From: DATDRM01 sp035291705
GTDB taxonomy: Bacteria > Chloroflexota > Anaerolineae > Anaerolineales > UBA4823
Assembly (NCBI GenBank): GCA_035291705.1
Contig: DATDRM010000317.1
Location: 1 to 8,579 of the forward strand
Reading direction: 5' to 3'
DNA: 8,579 bases
A model generated the notes under the pieces. It saw nothing but the letters and a program-made list of their open reading frames with translations. It was not told the origin of the DNA and made no database searches. Of the stretch, positions 6,416-8,579 are shown piece by piece; the first letter of the stretch is position 1; every line of letters begins with the position of its first letter. The position numbers and the translations under genes were made by a program.

Positions 6416-6431
6416 ATTCTCATTTTTATTT

Positions 6432-6440
6432 ATCATAGCA
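6432..6440 (-). promoter_or_regulatory. Candidate extended -10 promoter of the two-component operon
   Basis: TGCTATGAT on the minus strand is an extended -10 element (TG, one base, TATGAT at 6432-6437). No good -35 hexamer is seen at the usual distance. Transcription would begin near 6425, about 10 bases before the leader hairpin and about 90 before the kinase start. Confidence 0.35.
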
Positions 6441-6563
6441 TAATTATGTTCATGCGTTGCTTCGTTTTTCGATCCTATCCAGCCTTCCTGATGTCGTGCG
6501 AAACTTGTTTCGCCAGTGCCTTGACCAGTGTCGAGGAGTACATACAATGAAGGATATGTACGT
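6441..6563. other. Intergenic remainder between kinase promoter and tRNA terminator
   Basis: The 343-base gap between the kinase start and the tRNA gene holds the leader ORF, the hairpin, the candidate promoter and the tRNA-side terminator, all listed separately. In this remaining part I see no supported gene. A 62-codon minus-strand frame at 6450-6638 runs through the terminator hairpin and has no recognisable features. Confidence 0.6.
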
Positions 6564-6600
6564 TAAAAGCGAGATCGCCCAGCGCGAACTGAGCGATCTC
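6564..6600 (-). terminator. Intrinsic terminator downstream of tRNA-Ser
   Basis: A 12-bp stem with one wobble pair (6571-6582 with 6589-6600, outer arms GAGATCGC/GCGATCTC) closes a 6-nt loop. On the minus strand it is followed by GCTTTTAAC. It lies 80 bases beyond the tRNA 3' end and is the first terminator in that direction, so it likely ends the tRNA precursor and insulates the kinase operon. Confidence 0.7.
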
Positions 6601-6680
6601 CAGCGTATACCTTCAGCACTTTGACAGTCGTTCACCAAGCGTTGCTGCCGGCGAAGATGCTCTGATAGTTATACGCTTTG

Positions 6681-6768
6681 CGGAGAGGGTGGGATTCGAA
6701 CCCACGGTGGCCACAAGGACCACAACGGTTTTCGAGACCGCCCCGATCGTCCACTCCGGCACCTCTCC
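6681..6768 (-). tRNA. tRNA-Ser (anticodon CGA)
   Basis: The minus strand folds as an 88-nt class II tRNA. The acceptor stem is GGAGAGG (6762-6768) with CCTCTCC (6682-6688), and the discriminator base is G at 6681. The anticodon loop is CTCGAAA, giving CGA, which reads the serine codon UCG. A long variable arm, as expected for tRNA-Ser, precedes the T arm with stem GTGGG/CCCAC and loop TTCGAAT. The CCA end is not encoded: the next bases are CAA, so a CCA-adding enzyme is needed. It has its own promoter upstream and a terminator downstream. Confidence 0.95.
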
Positions 6769-6778
6769 TGATAGGGGG

Positions 6779-6807
6779 ATTATAGCAGAAGCTATCCCAC
6801 CGATCAA
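6779..6807 (-). promoter_or_regulatory. Promoter of tRNA-Ser
   Basis: On the minus strand TTGATC (6802-6807, 4 of 6 to the -35 consensus) and TATAAT (6779-6784, perfect -10) are separated by exactly 17 bases. The -10 ends 10 bases before the tRNA, so the primary transcript would carry only a very short 5' leader. Confidence 0.75.
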
Positions 6808-6826
6808 TCAACTTTAATCCACCCCG

Positions 6827-7918
6827 CTAAGGCGCAGCAGCCTGGCCTGAATCGGGATCGACCATCAGGATCGAAGCATCCACCACCTCGAAATCAGACC
6901 CTTTGACTTGCCCCAGCTGGTGCAAGACGTCATTATCCCAGCCCTCATCCGGCGCGCCGGAGATGTACCAGGGCGATCCGTTGTCCGCCAGGATCAGGCC
7001 ATACGTTTTCAACGCCTGCAGGATCACTTTGACCGGCGGCGCAAAGCCGGTAAGGGGGTAATCTGCCCGCAGCCGCAGGCGCAGGCCCATCGGGGGATAC
7101 TCAGCCCCCGTCCGGTCTGAAGCGTCATGGCGGGCCGGCCACACGTGCGCCTTCTGCGTTTGCGGCGCGGTGAAGCGCAGCGCGTGGCGGATCGCCCCGC
7201 CGGTCACTTCATCGTAGCGCACCAGCCCGGGCAGGATGGGTAAGCCGGCCGCGTCGCCAGACGTCCAACCATCTGGCCGCAGCCGGTGGGATTTGAGGTC
7301 GAAGATCGCCCCGTTGGCGGCCTCCCAGCTGCCGTCTGGCTGTGGGAAGGCATAATACAGCTCGTAAAGGATGCAGCGCTCCCGGTCGACCACGATCACG
7401 TGCCGGTCGCCGTCCGCATCTGGTCCCCCTTCAATCGGCGCGTTGGGCGGCAGGGGATATGGGCCGGGATCGCTTTCCCCCGGCCACCAGATGAAATTCA
7501 CCTGCACCCGGGGCTGATCGCCGGGCACGTCGCTGAATGGAATCCCGATCGGGCTGTTGGAGCCGGGTGGCCATACGCCTGAACCAAAATCTGGGTGAAG
7601 ACCGGTATTCTCCCCAATCGTGGCGATGTAAGCCTCTGAGTTGGGGTGAAGGGGCAGCGTATCCACCCGGCTGTTCCAGATATTATCGGCGGGGAAAACA
7701 TCGCAACCCGCGATCCGCGGCGGCGGCGCGCCCGGCTTCACGATCAGCGGGAGATAGGCGCGCTCCTCTATTCTCGCCTCCCCAGGCTGCCCCGCGGCTG
7801 CCTGGCTGGCAGACAAACTGGCCAGCCCGTCTGGTTTAACTTGCCAAAGGGCGATGCTTGCCAGCAGGAGCAGGCTGGCGGTCAAGCTCACCTGCCTGCC
7901 AATCGGCTTGAATGACAT
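6827..7918 (-). CDS. Secreted conserved protein of unknown function
   Basis: A 363-residue protein with a signal-like N-terminus (positive residues, then a hydrophobic stretch at about 11-26), followed by a low-complexity Ala/Ser/Gly linker and YLPLIVK (55-61). The main domain, about 70-355, starts CDVFPADNIWNSRVDTLP. It contains HPDFGSG (108-114), PIGIPFSD, ESDPGPYPLPPNAPIEGG (148-165), DGDRHVIVVD (169-178), a Pro/Gly-rich WTSGDAAGLPILPGLVRYDE (218-237), VWPARHDAS and ADNGSPWYISGAPDEGWDND (311-330). The dense runs of Trp, Gly, Pro and Asp look like a conserved extracellular fold. I have seen similar uncharacterised proteins in Chloroflexi and Actinobacteria but cannot name a family or catalytic site. 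The ATG at 7916-7918 gives a clean signal peptide; an in-frame TTG at 7949-7951 is possible but would overlap the preceding gene. The gap of 22 bases to the ribonuclease gene suggests cotranscription. Confidence 0.8.
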   Translation of the reverse strand: MSFKPIGRQVSLTASLLLLASIALWQVKPDGLASLSASQAAAGQPGEARIEERAYLPLIVKPGAPPPRIAGCDVFPADNIWNSRVDTLPLHPNSEAYIATIGENTGLHPDFGSGVWPPGSNSPIGIPFSDVPGDQPRVQVNFIWWPGESDPGPYPLPPNAPIEGGPDADGDRHVIVVDRERCILYELYYAFPQPDGSWEAANGAIFDLKSHRLRPDGWTSGDAAGLPILPGLVRYDEVTGGAIRHALRFTAPQTQKAHVWPARHDASDRTGAEYPPMGLRLRLRADYPLTGFAPPVKVILQALKTYGLILADNGSPWYISGAPDEGWDNDVLHQLGQVKGSDFEVVDASILMVDPDSGQAAAP

Positions 7919-7940
7919 TCTAAGGGTCCGTATACCGGCC

Positions 7941-8579
7941 TTAGATTTCAACCACCGTGTGCAGCTCCGGATAATACACCTGCCTTATCCCCGCCTCAGC
8001 CAGCTTTTCGCTCAAGGCCTGCGCCGGCCCGGCTTCCCCGTGCACCAGGAAGACCCGCTTCACCTGCCCTTTCACCGCCTGGGCGTATTCGGCCAGGAAG
8101 GGCTGCCCGGCGTGGGCCGAGAAGCCGCCGATCGTCACCACTTCCGCCCGGCGGGTGAACTCCTCGCCGAAGATCTTGATCTTCGTCTCCCGGTCGGCCA
8201 GCCGGCGGCCCAGCGTGTAGGGCGCTTGCCAGGAGACGATCAAGACCGTGTTGCGTGGGTCTTCGATGTTGTTCCGCAGGTGGTGCAGTATCCGGCCGCT
8301 TTCCGCCATGCCCGAGGCGGAGATGATGATCATGGGCTGCTCGATATCGTTGAGCGCCTTGGACTGCTCGACCGAGCGCGTGTATGTCACCAGGCCGTAG
8401 CCCAGGATCGAATGGTGCACGTCGTCGCGCAGGAAATCCAGCGACTGCTGGTCCATGCACTCCGGGTGGGCGCGGAAAATATCCGAAGCGTTCACCGCCA
8501 GCGGGCTGTCGACCACGACCGGAACGCGCGGGATTTCCCTCCGGTCGATCATCTGGTGCAGGTCATACACCAGTTCCTG
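7941..8579 (-). CDS. Beta-CASP metallo-beta-lactamase ribonuclease, C-terminal part
   Basis: The last 212 codons of a gene that starts beyond the right edge; the frame is open to the window end. VVVDSPLAVNASDIFRAHP belongs to the beta-CASP region. IIISASGMAESGRILHHL is the typical SGM-GR-HHL motif. GFSAHAGQ and FLVHGE carry the two late histidines of the CPSF73/RNase J-type RMMBL domain. Such enzymes are zinc-dependent RNA nucleases (exo or endo) acting in RNA processing in the cytoplasm. The zinc-binding HxHxDH motif of the N-terminal domain is not in the window, so activity cannot be judged. In GFSAHAGQ a Gly stands where many relatives have Asp (SAHAD). The bacterial YSH1/CPSF-like group seems a better fit than classical RNase J, but that is not certain. 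Confidence 0.9.
   Translation of the reverse strand, partial: QELVYDLHQMIDRREIPRVPVVVDSPLAVNASDIFRAHPECMDQQSLDFLRDDVHHSILGYGLVTYTRSVEQSKALNDIEQPMIIISASGMAESGRILHHLRNNIEDPRNTVLIVSWQAPYTLGRRLADRETKIKIFGEEFTRRAEVVTIGGFSAHAGQPFLAEYAQAVKGQVKRVFLVHGEAGPAQALSEKLAEAGIRQVYYPELHTVVEI

Noticed and set aside
6391..6430. Plus-strand terminator formed by the CCCCTTT/AAAGGGG hairpin and the following T-rich DNA
   Set aside because: The T-run starts about ten bases after the stem and no plus-strand gene precedes it; a leader role on the minus strand fits better.
6450..6638. A 62-codon minus-strand frame between the tRNA and the kinase
   Set aside because: It runs across the terminator hairpin at 6564-6600, has no family resemblance and no convincing ribosome site.
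6613..6807. A 64-codon minus-strand frame over the tRNA
   Set aside because: It covers the tRNA-Ser gene and its promoter, so the frame is incidental.
1..8579. CRISPR array, phage module or defence island
   Set aside because: No regularly spaced repeats, cas genes, phage genes or known defence proteins are visible; the only mobile DNA is the IS.

Overview
The window looks like a piece of a Chloroflexota (Anaerolineae-like) chromosome. The pointers are the LiaS/LiaR-type two-component pair, the tRNA without encoded CCA, and the exported protein with a YLPLIVK segment after its signal region, a pattern I associate with secreted proteins of that phylum. This assignment is an inference from style, not from a marker gene. 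Every gene I can support lies on the minus strand, so the window is best read from high to low coordinates.

Reading from the right edge: (1) the C-terminal part of a beta-CASP metallo-beta-lactamase ribonuclease runs in from outside the window; (2) 22 bases later comes a secreted conserved protein of unknown function; (3) next is a tRNA-Ser(CGA) with a well-formed promoter and a downstream terminator; (4) after a leader region comes a two-component operon, made of a large membrane histidine kinase (Cache-like sensor, HAMP, GAF, HisKA_3, HATPase) overlapping a NarL/LuxR-type response regulator, closed by an intrinsic terminator; (5) a complete IS4/IS5-superfamily insertion sequence (2064-3282) with 17-bp imperfect terminal inverted repeats and a 6-bp direct repeat sits in the tail of that terminator; (6) an exported alpha/beta hydrolase follows, with its own strong Shine-Dalgarno and terminator; (7) at the left edge is a decayed CPBP (Abi/CAAX-type) membrane protease, whose catalytic EExxxR motif is interrupted by a TAG codon.

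The two-component operon is the functional core. Its 5' leader has two features worth a look: a 16-codon ORF whose stop overlaps the kinase start (ATGA), and a hairpin that would bury the Shine-Dalgarno of that small ORF. The region between the response regulator stop and its terminator holds two related short palindromes about two helical turns apart.

The IS landed between the two-component terminator and the hydrolase, only 50 bases before the hydrolase start codon, so it has probably cut the hydrolase from its native promoter region. No CRISPR array, phage gene or defence system is visible. I see no clear multi-gene novel system; the most unusual items are the broken protease, the coupled leader ORF and the insertion geometry.
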